Source: an uncultured Pelagibacteraceae bacterium (GTDB lineage: Bacteria > Pseudomonadota > Alphaproteobacteria > Pelagibacterales > Pelagibacteraceae). Taken from it: a DNA stretch of 64,000 nucleotides. The stretch spans positions 47,501 to 111,500 of the forward strand of contig CACIAP010000001.1 in assembly GCA_902584685.1 (NCBI GenBank), in the 5' to 3' direction. The translations under genes were made by a program, and so were the position numbers. This document shows, piece by piece, positions 45,390 through 53,170 of this stretch (position 1 is its first letter; each line of letters opens with the position of its first letter). The notes under the pieces were generated by a model. The model saw only the letters and a list, made by a program, of their open reading frames with translations, was not told the origin of the DNA and searched no databases.

Positions 45390-45404
45390 AATGATGAATT
45401 AGAA

Positions 45405-45614
45405 TTAAGAGGTTTTTTGCAGTTTAACTGCTGAAGGACCTTTATCTCCGTCTTCAACTTCAAATGTAATCTCGTCACCTTCGTTTAAAAATCTTAAACC
45501 AGCATCTCTAACAGCAGAAGCATGGACGAACACATCCTTTTCTTTATCTTCACGTTCAATGAAACCATAACCTTTTTTTCCATTAAACCATTTTACTTTA
45601 CCTTTTAGACTCAT
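45405..45614 (-). CDS. Cold-shock protein (CspA family)
   Basis: A 69-aa OB-fold RNA chaperone. RNP1 KGYGFIE and RNP2-like DVFVHASAV motifs are intact, with [16 protein letters not shown] at the start. It has a clear Shine-Dalgarno (AAGGAAAG), rare in this window. It stands alone between tRNA-His and tRNA-Phe with a leader hairpin. Confidence 0.97.
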   Translation of the reverse strand: MSLKGKVKWFNGKKGYGFIEREDKEKDVFVHASAVRDAGLRFLNEGDEITFEVEDGDKGPSAVKLQKTS

Positions 45615-45636
45615 TTTACTCTTTCCTTATTAGTTA

Positions 45637-45656
45637 TTCTTTGTTTATACAAAGAA
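45637..45656 (-). promoter_or_regulatory. Leader hairpin of the csp mRNA
   Basis: TTCTTTG-tttata-CAAAGAA is a perfect 7-bp stem with a 6-nt loop, located 22 bp upstream of the csp start codon and just upstream of its ribosome binding site. Leader structures that change with temperature are known for csp genes. That role here is inferred. Confidence 0.4.
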
Positions 45657-45723
45657 GATGATTAAGTATTAGATTTCTAAATGGGATGCAAGTGATTTAA
45701 TTGTCTATTATTGAGCTTTTTGG

Positions 45724-45798
45724 TGGTGGCCTTGGTAAGAATCGCACTTACGACACATACCTTTTCAGGGTACTGCTCTACTACTGAGCTACAAGGCC
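45724..45798 (-). tRNA. tRNA-Phe (anticodon GAA) with altered elbow
   Basis: On the minus strand: GGCCTTG...CAAGGCC-A-CCA with anticodon stem-loop GTACC-CTGAAAA-GGTAT (GAA). All stems pair and CCA is encoded. Two normally invariant elbow bases differ: the D-loop is AGTAGTA (A where G18 is expected) and the T-loop is TGCGATT (G where U55 is expected). It starts 1 nt after the infA stop codon. Confidence 0.93.
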
Positions 45799-45799
45799 A

Positions 45800-46015
45800 T
45801 TAAAATCTAAATGTTATACGACCCTTTGTAAGATCATATGGAGTTACTTCTACAGTAACATTGTCTCCCTGCAAAACTCTAATTCTGTTTTTTCTTAATT
45901 TTCCAGCTGTATGCGCTGTAACAATGTGATTATTTTCTAATTTGACCCTAAACATTGCATTGGGCAAAAGGTCTATTACCTTTCCTTTAAATTCTAAAGA
46001 GTCTTGTTTTGACAA
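45800..46015 (-). CDS. infA: Translation initiation factor IF-1
   Basis: A 71-aa OB-fold initiation factor. The sequence [57 protein letters not shown] is close to canonical. hisD lies 2 bp upstream and tRNA-Phe 1 nt downstream. The murA-DUF2948-hisD-infA order is alphaproteobacterial. Confidence 0.98.
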   Translation of the reverse strand: MSKQDSLEFKGKVIDLLPNAMFRVKLENNHIVTAHTAGKLRKNRIRVLQGDNVTVEVTPYDLTKGRITFRF

Positions 46016-46017
46016 AT

Positions 46018-47304
46018 TTATAATTCTCCTAATCTTTTTTTAATTGATTTAGCATGTCCATCTAAACCTTCATTAGTTGCAAGAGTTATAACTGATGGTC
46101 CAAGAGTTTCAATACCCTTTTTTGATAAATTTATGTATGAAATTTTTTTAATGAACTCTGAAACACTTAATCCACTTGAGTATTTACTAGTCATATTAGT
46201 TGGAAGAACATGATTAGTGCCCGGTACTCCATAATCTGTCATTGCCATCACTGCATATTTTCCCAAGCAAATAGAACCAGCATTCTTAATTTTTGGAATT
46301 AAGGACTTATAATTTTTTATATTAAGCTCTAAGTGCTCTGGGCCCACCTTATTAATTATTTCTGCAATTCTATTTTCTGAATTTTCGTAGATTAGTATGC
46401 CATTCGTCATTAAACTTTTTTTTGCAATTGAGCTTCTCGAAATGCTTTTAAGTTGATTTATTATTTCATTTTTAGTTTTTTTTAGAATGTTTTTATCTTT
46501 TGAAATTAAAATACACTGTGCGAGAGAATCATGTTCAGCTTGAGCAATTAAATCACTTGCCAACCATTCTGGATTAGATTTGTTGTCACAGACAACTAAA
46601 ACTTCTGAAGGTCCAGCTGTCATTGACTCAATTCCTATATCCCCAAAGACCTCTTTTTTTGCTGCAGCAACATATGAATTTCCTGGTCCTACAATTTTAT
46701 TTACGGGTTTAATTGATTTAGTTCCATATGCGGCAGCTGCAATTGCTGAAGGGCCGCCAATAGAATAAATTTCCTTAATTTTACATTTTCTTGCAGCGTA
46801 CAAAACTGCAGCGTTTTGCTTTCCCTTATAACCAGGATTAATCATTACAATTCTTTTAACTCCGGCAACAATTGCAGGTATTGTACTCATTAAAACACTA
46901 GATGGATAAGAAACTTTTGAACCTGGAACGTAGATCGCAACTGACTCAAGTGGAACATATTTATATTTCACTTTATTTTGATACTTATCAATATATGAGA
47001 CATCTTTGAACTTTTGAAGAGAATGGAATTTATAAATTCTGTTATAAGCTGCATCTATCGCTTTTTTTACTTTTTGGTCCAATGATTTAATGGATTCTTT
47101 TATTTTTTTTGAGTTCGGGATAATTGTTTTATTTTTATTAAATCTTTTCTCATATTTTACTAGGGCTTTATCTCCATTTTTTCTAACATCTTTAATTATA
47201 TTTTTTACTGAAATATAATCTGATCGAAGTTTATTTTTTCTTTTAGAAAGAAGTTTATCCAACAATTTATCAAAACTCTTATTTTTAGCAGAAATTACTT
47301 TCAT
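46018..47304 (-). CDS. hisD: Histidinol dehydrogenase
   Basis: Zinc enzyme oxidising histidinol to histidine in two steps. Motifs: [55 protein letters not shown] and the C-terminal [19 protein letters not shown]. The length of 428 aa is normal. It is separated from hisG/hisZ, as in many alphaproteobacteria, and lies between DUF2948 and infA. Confidence 0.97.
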   Translation of the reverse strand: MKVISAKNKSFDKLLDKLLSKRKNKLRSDYISVKNIIKDVRKNGDKALVKYEKRFNKNKTIIPNSKKIKESIKSLDQKVKKAIDAAYNRIYKFHSLQKFKDVSYIDKYQNKVKYKYVPLESVAIYVPGSKVSYPSSVLMSTIPAIVAGVKRIVMINPGYKGKQNAAVLYAARKCKIKEIYSIGGPSAIAAAAYGTKSIKPVNKIVGPGNSYVAAAKKEVFGDIGIESMTAGPSEVLVVCDNKSNPEWLASDLIAQAEHDSLAQCILISKDKNILKKTKNEIINQLKSISRSSIAKKSLMTNGILIYENSENRIAEIINKVGPEHLELNIKNYKSLIPKIKNAGSICLGKYAVMAMTDYGVPGTNHVLPTNMTSKYSSGLSVSEFIKKISYINLSKKGIETLGPSVITLATNEGLDGHAKSIKKRLGEL

Positions 47305-47305
47305 T

Positions 47306-47695
47306 TTATTTTTTTTTTAAATCCTCCAATGTTACCTCTATAATTTCAGAATATAGGGTTATAAAACGATTATCTGAAAATAACAAATTAATTTCATATT
47401 GTTTATCTATTTTCATTACATCTATTCCCATCAACTTTAATTTTAGTTTACTATCTTTTTGATCTACATTTTTTGCTACTACATTTTCGATAAATTCAAA
47501 CTTACAAACACTTATAATGTTACTTTTTTTGTTATCTTTCAGAGATTTTCGAGTTAGAGACAGTAAGAATATTTTATTTTTTTCAAGATATTTAATCTCT
47601 GAAACGCTTGTGGTTGAGTCCTCGCAGTATGTAGAAATTATATTTAGACCATTGAGATCTCTTGCTAATATTTTGGATAAAAAATTTTTTACCAT
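47306..47695 (-). CDS. DUF2948 family protein
   Basis: A 129-aa protein recognised by synteny (between murA and hisD) and by the family pattern: ARDLNGLNIISTYCEDSTTSVSEIKYLEKNKIFLLSLTR near the N-terminus and LLFSDNRFITLYSEIIEVTLEDL at the C-terminus. Predominantly beta. The function is unknown. The start overlaps the murA stop by 1 bp. Confidence 0.83.
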   Translation of the reverse strand: MVKNFLSKILARDLNGLNIISTYCEDSTTSVSEIKYLEKNKIFLLSLTRKSLKDNKKSNIISVCKFEFIENVVAKNVDQKDSKLKLKLMGIDVMKIDKQYEINLLFSDNRFITLYSEIIEVTLEDLKKK

Positions 47696-48963
47696 TATGT
47701 TTTCATTTTTACTTTAATACCAAGTTTTCTTAATTTAAGTTGAAGATTTGAGTACCCTCTCAATCCATGATAAATTCTTGATATTGTTGATGATCCCTTT
47801 GCTGCGATAGCACCCAATATTATTGAGAAAGTAGTTCTCAGATCAGACGAAATGCAATCAGCAGAGTTCAATTTTTTTTCTCCATTAATTACAGCAAAAT
47901 TTTTTTTAATTTTTATATCTGCTCCCATTCTATTAAGTTCGGGTACAGCCATAAATCTATTGGTAAAAATTGTTTCTATGATTTTACTTTGTCCAAAAAT
48001 TCTTGTTAAAACAGGTATTAAAATTGGTAAACAATCTGTTGCAAATCCAGGCCATGGTCCAGTTTTGACGTTTATAGGTTTTAATTTTTTAATTGTTTTT
48101 AATTTTATATAATTTTTACTTACATCAATTTTAAAACCTATTTTTTTTAATATCTTTAATTCTGAAGGTAAAAATTTGGGATTTATATTCGCCACTTTTA
48201 CACTACCCTTTGTAATTGCTCCTACACATAGATAACTAAATGCTTCTATCCTATCACCAATAATTTTATGATTACCGCTTAATAGCTCTTTAACACCTTT
48301 AATTCTTAAAGATCTTTTGCCAATAAACTTTATATTTGCACCTGAGTTGTTTAGAAATTTAATAAGATCTGTTACCTCAGGTTCTAAAGATATATTTTTT
48401 AAAACATGGGAACCTCTTACAAAAATTGAAGACATGATTAAATTTGACGTGCCTGTAACTGTAATTTTTGGAAACTTATAGCTTTTACCTACCAAACCAT
48501 TCTTTGAAGATATTTTCACATATCCCTTTTCCAAAACATGTTCAGCCCCTAAACTTTTGAACCCTTCGAGATGCCAAGATGTATCGCGAATTCCTAATGC
48601 ACAACCTCCTCCTTGAGCAACTCTTATGTTTTTCTTTGGATATCTTCCAAGTAAGGAACCCATGGTTAGAACTCCTGCTCGCATTGTAGACACCAAGTTA
48701 TAGGGAACAGTTAATTTATGATCCTTTTTATTTGTAATAATCATAATCTTTTTTTTCTCTAAAATTTTTACTTTAGAACCTAAAGAGATTAAAAGATCTT
48801 TCATTGTAAGAACGTCTTGAACCAAAGGAACATTTCTTAAAATTACTTCTTTTTTAAAAAGAATAGATGCCGCCATAAGGGGAAGGCATGAGTTTTTTGC
48901 ACCACTTATATTTACTATTCCATTTACGGCTTTGCTTGGGCCAGTAATTATAAATCTTTTCAT
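47695..48963 (-). CDS. murA: UDP-N-acetylglucosamine 1-carboxyvinyltransferase
   Basis: First committed step of peptidoglycan synthesis. The catalytic Cys is C121 (QGGGCALG), where family members have the fosfomycin-target Cys. N-terminal GAKNSCLPLMAASIL and the C-terminal DLRTTFSIILGAIAAKGSSTI are conserved. It is 422 aa. It begins 1 bp after dcd and leads into DUF2948-hisD-infA. Confidence 0.96.
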   Translation of the reverse strand: MKRFIITGPSKAVNGIVNISGAKNSCLPLMAASILFKKEVILRNVPLVQDVLTMKDLLISLGSKVKILEKKKIMIITNKKDHKLTVPYNLVSTMRAGVLTMGSLLGRYPKKNIRVAQGGGCALGIRDTSWHLEGFKSLGAEHVLEKGYVKISSKNGLVGKSYKFPKITVTGTSNLIMSSIFVRGSHVLKNISLEPEVTDLIKFLNNSGANIKFIGKRSLRIKGVKELLSGNHKIIGDRIEAFSYLCVGAITKGSVKVANINPKFLPSELKILKKIGFKIDVSKNYIKLKTIKKLKPINVKTGPWPGFATDCLPILIPVLTRIFGQSKIIETIFTNRFMAVPELNRMGADIKIKKNFAVINGEKKLNSADCISSDLRTTFSIILGAIAAKGSSTISRIYHGLRGYSNLQLKLRKLGIKVKMKT

Positions 48964-48964
48964 A

Positions 48965-49516
48965 CTATTTTGATTTTGCTAAAGTTATACCAACTTGACC
49001 TTGATATTTTCCTTTTCTATCAGAATAGGATACCTCTGGCTGATCTCCACTGAAGAACAAAATTTGCGCTGCCCCACTATTTGCATACAATTTTATGGAG
49101 TTGCTTGTATGATTTGAGAATTCTAAAACTAAGTTGCCATGCCAACCTGCTTCTAAAACCGTTGGGGGAGTTCCAAGTCCACATCTTGCGTAAGTACTTT
49201 TAGCAGTTACTAAACCAGTCACGTTTCTTGGCATTTTAAAATACTCAAGACTACTTGCCAGTGCGAAAGAATTTGGGGGAATTAAAACAGAATCTTCTCC
49301 TTTAATAGTTATAAAATTATCTTCACTAAAATTTTTTGGATCAGCGGTTGCTCCTTTTATATTTGTAAAAATTTTAAATTCAGAACCACATCTTAGGTCA
49401 TAGCCAAATGAGTTAAGTCCATGACTAATGCCTTTAGATATACTTTCACTCACAAATGGACTTATCATCTCCTCCTTTTCTGCAAGTTCCTTAATTTGTT
49501 TATCGTTTAGAATCAT
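48965..49516 (-). CDS. dcd: dCTP deaminase
   Basis: Makes dUTP from dCTP for thymidylate synthesis. It is 183 aa, with SHGLNSFGYDLRCGSEFKIF, AKSTYARCGL and the catalytic Glu in TVLEAGWHGNLVLEFSNHT; the C-terminal GKYQGQVGITLAKS is present. The length fits Dcd rather than dUTPase. The start overlaps a small basic ORF by 17 bp. Confidence 0.95.
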   Translation of the reverse strand: MILNDKQIKELAEKEEMISPFVSESISKGISHGLNSFGYDLRCGSEFKIFTNIKGATADPKNFSEDNFITIKGEDSVLIPPNSFALASSLEYFKMPRNVTGLVTAKSTYARCGLGTPPTVLEAGWHGNLVLEFSNHTSNSIKLYANSGAAQILFFSGDQPEVSYSDRKGKYQGQVGITLAKSK

Positions 49517-49613
49517 TGTTTTGATTTTTTCGTTTGTGAATTTTTCTTTTTCTTAAATTTTTTCTAAGGGCTCTCTCGAGATCAAGCTTAGAAGGCTTTC
49601 TTTTAGAATTCAT
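49500..49613 (-). CDS. Putative 37-aa basic protein
   Basis: An ORF too short for the track, encoding MNSKRKPSKLDLERALRKNLRKRKIHKRKNQNNDSKR. About half the residues are Lys or Arg, which suggests a nucleic-acid or ribosome partner. It overlaps the dcd start by 17 bp and lies 8 bp after the next small ORF. No family recognised. Its composition is not what random AT-rich sequence gives, but expression is unproven. Confidence 0.5.
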   Translation of the reverse strand: MNSKRKPSKLDLERALRKNLRKRKIHKRKNQNNDSKR

Positions 49614-49621
49614 TAAAAAGA

Positions 49622-49816
49622 TTATTTTTTCTCAGGATTAGTAAGATGCTCCAAAGTTACAACTTGATCAATTGGTATTGTCTTATCTTCAGATTTATTT
49701 GTTCCCTGCTTAGATTGTTTTTTGGCTCTTCGCTCAGCTAATTTTTTTTCTCTTTTAGCTTGCTTCTCCATGGCTTTAGCCCCTCTTGTAGATTTATAAT
49801 CGTAGTGAATTCCCAT
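49622..49816 (-). CDS. Small basic conserved-looking protein (64 aa)
   Basis: MGIHYDYKSTRGAKAMEKQAKREKKLAERRAKKQSKQ followed by IPIDQVVTLEHLTNPEKK. The charged helical middle and ordered ends look like a genuine small gene. It is the first of a run with the 37-aa ORF and dcd. The family and function are not recognised. Confidence 0.65.
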   Translation of the reverse strand: MGIHYDYKSTRGAKAMEKQAKREKKLAERRAKKQSKQGTNKSEDKTIPIDQVVTLEHLTNPEKK

Positions 49817-49909
49817 AAAATTACCAAAAAATTATTATAGACTTAATAAAATAAAAAATTAAGTCAAAAATTTGAATTTTATTGGTTTTTACACTATTTT
49901 TATTTGTTC

Positions 49910-49984
49910 GCCCTTGTAGTTTTAGTGTTAAAACAGGCCCTTGGTAAGGGTCAGTCATGAGTTAGATTCTCATCGAGGGCACCA
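49910..49984 (+). tRNA. tRNA-Thr (anticodon GGT) with rewired elbow
   Basis: 75 nt: acceptor GCCCTTG/CGAGGGC, discriminator A, encoded CCA, D-stem GTTT/AAAC, anticodon stem-loop GGCCC-TTGGTAA-GGGTC (GGT), T-stem ATGAG/CTCAT. The T-loop is TTAGATT, with A at position 56 instead of C, and the D-loop (TAGTGTTA) has T where G19 is expected. All stems pair, so a decayed gene is unlikely. It ends exactly next to the convergent VTT-protein stop. Confidence 0.9.
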
Positions 49985-50707
49985 TTACTTTTTAAAGAAA
50001 AATTTTCTTAAAATAAATGTCAGAACGAACAAAAATATTATAGCTGATATTGGTAAGTAAATTTCTTGAGTTTTTAAAAGATCAAATATTTTAGGCAATT
50101 CGTCATTTTCATATATTTTTTTTTCTAAAGCTGATCCTAATGAACAAACAATAAATGCTTGAATAATAACTCCAAGTAAGGTTCCAAAAAAATAGTTTTT
50201 TAATTTTACATCAAATAATACAGGAATTAGATTTTGTATCTGAGTCGGAATTCCACCGAGAAATCTAAGGAGACCAACTGCTAAAAACTGATTGTTCTTT
50301 ATTTTGTCATTTAGATATTGATACTTATTTTGTATTTTTTCAATGATGTAGTTTTTGAAAAAATAATTAGCAACTACAAAAGTTACAGTAGATCCTAAAG
50401 CAAAAGTTAACGAAAAAATTAAAGTTCCAAAGTAAGGTCCAAAAATATATCCACAAATCAACCCTAATGGAGACCCAAAACCTTGAAGTAAAGAAATCCA
50501 AACAATTCCAAATATAATAAATACAAAAGATGAGAATATTATATTATTTTGTTTAAAATTAATTAGATACTCACTATTTGATTTGAGAAAACTATATGAA
50601 GTTAACTCCTCAATACTTATATAAGTTAACAAGAAGTATAAAAACAATCCTAGGAATATAATATAGGCTAAACCTAACCATATTTTTACATTTTTCATAG
50701 TTTGCAT
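49985..50707 (-). CDS. TVP38/TMEM64 (VTT-domain) membrane protein
   Basis: A 240-aa polytopic protein with about six hydrophobic segments. The VTT core is visible: FGSPLGLICGYIFGPYFGTLIFSLTFALGSTVTFVVANYFF, then LLRFLGGIPTQIQNLIPVLFDVKLKNYFFGTLLG. VTT/DedA relatives move lipids across the membrane; the substrate here is unknown. The start could be Met1 or Met4. Confidence 0.88.
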   Translation of the reverse strand: MQTMKNVKIWLGLAYIIFLGLFLYFLLTYISIEELTSYSFLKSNSEYLINFKQNNIIFSSFVFIIFGIVWISLLQGFGSPLGLICGYIFGPYFGTLIFSLTFALGSTVTFVVANYFFKNYIIEKIQNKYQYLNDKIKNNQFLAVGLLRFLGGIPTQIQNLIPVLFDVKLKNYFFGTLLGVIIQAFIVCSLGSALEKKIYENDELPKIFDLLKTQEIYLPISAIIFLFVLTFILRKFFFKK

Positions 50708-50764
50708 ATTATAGATTTTACATTATAAATACTTAAATTTTTAATACTACATAATTAAAATCTT

Positions 50765-50899
50765 ATGAAAAGAACTTATCAGCCAAGTAAACTTGTCAGA
50801 AAAAGACGCCACGGATTTAGATCAAAAATGAAAACAAAAGGTGGAAAAAAGCTTCTAGCCAGAAGAAGAAGAAAAGGTCGAAAAAAACTTACTGTTTAA
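50765..50899 (+). CDS. rpmH: 50S ribosomal protein L34
   Basis: Missing from the ORF track because of its size. It encodes [44 protein letters not shown] (44 aa), a canonical L34. The stop overlaps the rnpA start (TAATG). The order rpmH-rnpA-yidD-yidC is universal in bacteria. Confidence 0.98.
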   Translation: MKRTYQPSKLVRKRRHGFRSKMKTKGGKKLLARRRRKGRKKLTV

Positions 50900-51240
50900 T
50901 GAATATTAAAATCAAAAGTCTCTCAAAGAATGAGGACTTTAAAAAACTTCTTAATGGAAGAAAAATTTCTAATTCTTATTTCACAATTTTTTTTAAAAAG
51001 ATTCCTGATAAAAAAAATACATGTCTCAACATAAGTTTTGTGGCAAAAAAGAAAATGGGTAAAGCTGTTGATAGAAATAAGATAAAAAGAAGGCTCAAAA
51101 ATATGACATATGCAATAACCAAAATAGCTAAATTAAATCTTAACTTTTCTTATTTAGTTCTTGCAAAAAAAAGTGTTTTAGAGGAAAAATACGATGAAAT
51201 TAAAGAGGCATTACAAAAAAGTTTTGAAAAAATAAGCTAA
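50899..51240 (+). CDS. rnpA: Ribonuclease P protein component
   Basis: Protein subunit of RNase P, which matures tRNA 5' ends. The RNR-like signature GKAVDRNKIKRRLKNM and the SFVAKKKMG strand are conserved. It is 113 aa. It overlaps rpmH and abuts yidD by 1 bp each. The RNA subunit (rnpB) is not seen in this window. Confidence 0.94.
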   Translation: MNIKIKSLSKNEDFKKLLNGRKISNSYFTIFFKKIPDKKNTCLNISFVAKKKMGKAVDRNKIKRRLKNMTYAITKIAKLNLNFSYLVLAKKSVLEEKYDEIKEALQKSFEKIS

Positions 51241-51482
51241 TGAAAATTTTAACCAAGATTATTATCAAGATAATAAAGTTTTATCAGTACTTAATCTCAC
51301 CTTTGCTGGGTAACAACTGTAGGTATTTGCCAACTTGTTCAGAGTATTTTATAGAATCTTTAAAGGAGTATGGTTTGATTAAAGGTTTTTTCAAAGGTAC
51401 TAGAAGAGTTTTAAGTTGTCATCCCATAAAATTCCTTGGTGGTGGTGAAGGATTTGAACCAGTTAAAAAAAATAAAAATTAA
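51240..51482 (+). CDS. yidD: Membrane protein insertion efficiency factor YidD
   Basis: An 80-aa membrane-associated helper of YidC-dependent insertion. The family core is clear: YQYLISPLLGNNCRYLPTCSEYFIESLKEYGLIKGFFKGTRRVLSCHPI, with the conserved cysteines. It lies between rnpA (1-bp overlap) and yidC (2-bp gap). Confidence 0.96.
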   Translation: MKILTKIIIKIIKFYQYLISPLLGNNCRYLPTCSEYFIESLKEYGLIKGFFKGTRRVLSCHPIKFLGGGEGFEPVKKNKN

Positions 51483-51484
51483 AA

Positions 51485-53170
51485 ATGGACTCAAATAAAA
51501 ATATAATCGCAGCTATATCACTCAGTGCAGCAATAATTGTTTTGTGGGCTTTATTTTTTTCACCTTCACCAGAAGATCGAGAAAAGATAAAGCAAAAAAG
51601 AATAGACTCAGTTAAAAGTTTAGATGCTCCAGAGATAGAAAATTCTGAAACTAATAACCTTCTTTCAAGAAAAGAGGCTTTAAATAAAGATAAAAGAATT
51701 ATATTTGAAAACGATAACATTAATGGTTCAATTTCTTTAAAAGGTGCAATTATAGATGATTTACTTTTTAAAAATTACAATGAAAAACTCGAGGGTAAAA
51801 AAAAGGTAGTACTACTTAATCCAAGAAACGCTTCTGATACATATTACTTAGAAACAGGCTGGGTTAGTAACAATAAAAATATTGATTTACCAAATAATAA
51901 ATCAAAATGGAAAGTAGAAGGAAACACAAAACTTTCCCCAGGAAATGACGTTAAATTAATATGGAAAAATGCTCAAGGACTCACTTTTGAAAAAATTATT
52001 AGTATTGATAATAAATTTTTATTTACTGTTAACCAAAAAATAAAAAATAATACTAACAAAATATATAATTTTTATCCTTATAGCCAAATTATCCGAAAAA
52101 ATATTCCTAGAGATATAGTAAATTTTTTTATTTTACATGAGGGACCACTTGGTGTGTTTGATGATCAGTTAGTGGAAAAAGATTATGATAATGTAATAGA
52201 CAAAAAATATTCTATAAATGCTGAAAAAGGTTTTCTAGGTATTACTGATAAATATTGGCTTACAAGCTTAATACCAGAAAAGAACAAAAATTTTAGAGCA
52301 GACTTTGAGTACAGTGAAAAATTTAAAATTAGTTATATAGAAACTGAGGCTTTAGAGGCACAACCTAATAAGCAAATTAGTAATAAAGTTGATATTGTTA
52401 TTGCCGCAAAAGAAGTAGATGTAATTGATGAATATAATGAGAAATTAGGATTATCAAAATTTGACCTTGTCATTGACTGGGGCTGGTTTTATTGGATTGT
52501 AAAACCTTTATTTTTTTTAAATGATTACTTTTTTAAACTTGCAGGAAATTATGGATTAGCAATTATATTAATAACTGTTTGTTTAAGATTATTGTTCTTT
52601 CCACTCAATAATTATGCATTTAGATCGATGAGTCGTATGAAAATTTTACAACCCGAAATGGCTCGTCTTAAAGAAGTTCATAAAGATGATAAGATGAAAC
52701 TTCAGCAGGCAATTATGCAGCTCTATAAGAAAGAAGGAGTTAATCCTGTAAGTGGTTGTGTGCCAATTTTAATTTCTATACCATTTTTTTTCGCTATTTA
52801 TAAAATGTTGTTCGTAACAATTGAAATGAGACATCAGCCCTTTTTTGGATGGATAAAAGATCTTTCTGAAAAAGACCCCACATCAATTTTTAATTTATTT
52901 GGACTGATACCATGGTCACCACCTGATTTTTTAATCATCGGTGCGTTACCCGTGCTAATGGGTCTAACAATGTGGGCACAACAGAAACTTAATCCAGCTC
53001 CACAAGATGATATACAAAAGAAAATTTTTATGTTTTTTCCTGTCTTCTTAACCGTAATACTTGCACCTTTTCCTTCGGGATTAGTTCTGTATTGGACGGC
53101 CAACAATATTCTTACAATGGCTCAACAGTACGTCATTATGAAGAGAACTACTGTGAAAACCTCTCAATAA
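51485..53170 (+). CDS. yidC: Membrane protein insertase YidC
   Basis: Inserts inner-membrane proteins with or without SecYEG. N-terminal helix (ISLSAAIIVLWALFF), a large periplasmic beta domain, then the five-helix core: LAIILITVCLRLLFFPLNNYAFRSMSRM (conserved Arg), NPVSGCVPILISIPFFFAIYKML, and the last helix FPSGLVLYWTANNILTMAQQYVI. It is 561 aa. Its TAA overlaps the argB ATG; engB, often between them, is not here. Confidence 0.97.
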   Translation: MDSNKNIIAAISLSAAIIVLWALFFSPSPEDREKIKQKRIDSVKSLDAPEIENSETNNLLSRKEALNKDKRIIFENDNINGSISLKGAIIDDLLFKNYNEKLEGKKKVVLLNPRNASDTYYLETGWVSNNKNIDLPNNKSKWKVEGNTKLSPGNDVKLIWKNAQGLTFEKIISIDNKFLFTVNQKIKNNTNKIYNFYPYSQIIRKNIPRDIVNFFILHEGPLGVFDDQLVEKDYDNVIDKKYSINAEKGFLGITDKYWLTSLIPEKNKNFRADFEYSEKFKISYIETEALEAQPNKQISNKVDIVIAAKEVDVIDEYNEKLGLSKFDLVIDWGWFYWIVKPLFFLNDYFFKLAGNYGLAIILITVCLRLLFFPLNNYAFRSMSRMKILQPEMARLKEVHKDDKMKLQQAIMQLYKKEGVNPVSGCVPILISIPFFFAIYKMLFVTIEMRHQPFFGWIKDLSEKDPTSIFNLFGLIPWSPPDFLIIGALPVLMGLTMWAQQKLNPAPQDDIQKKIFMFFPVFLTVILAPFPSGLVLYWTANNILTMAQQYVIMKRTTVKTSQ

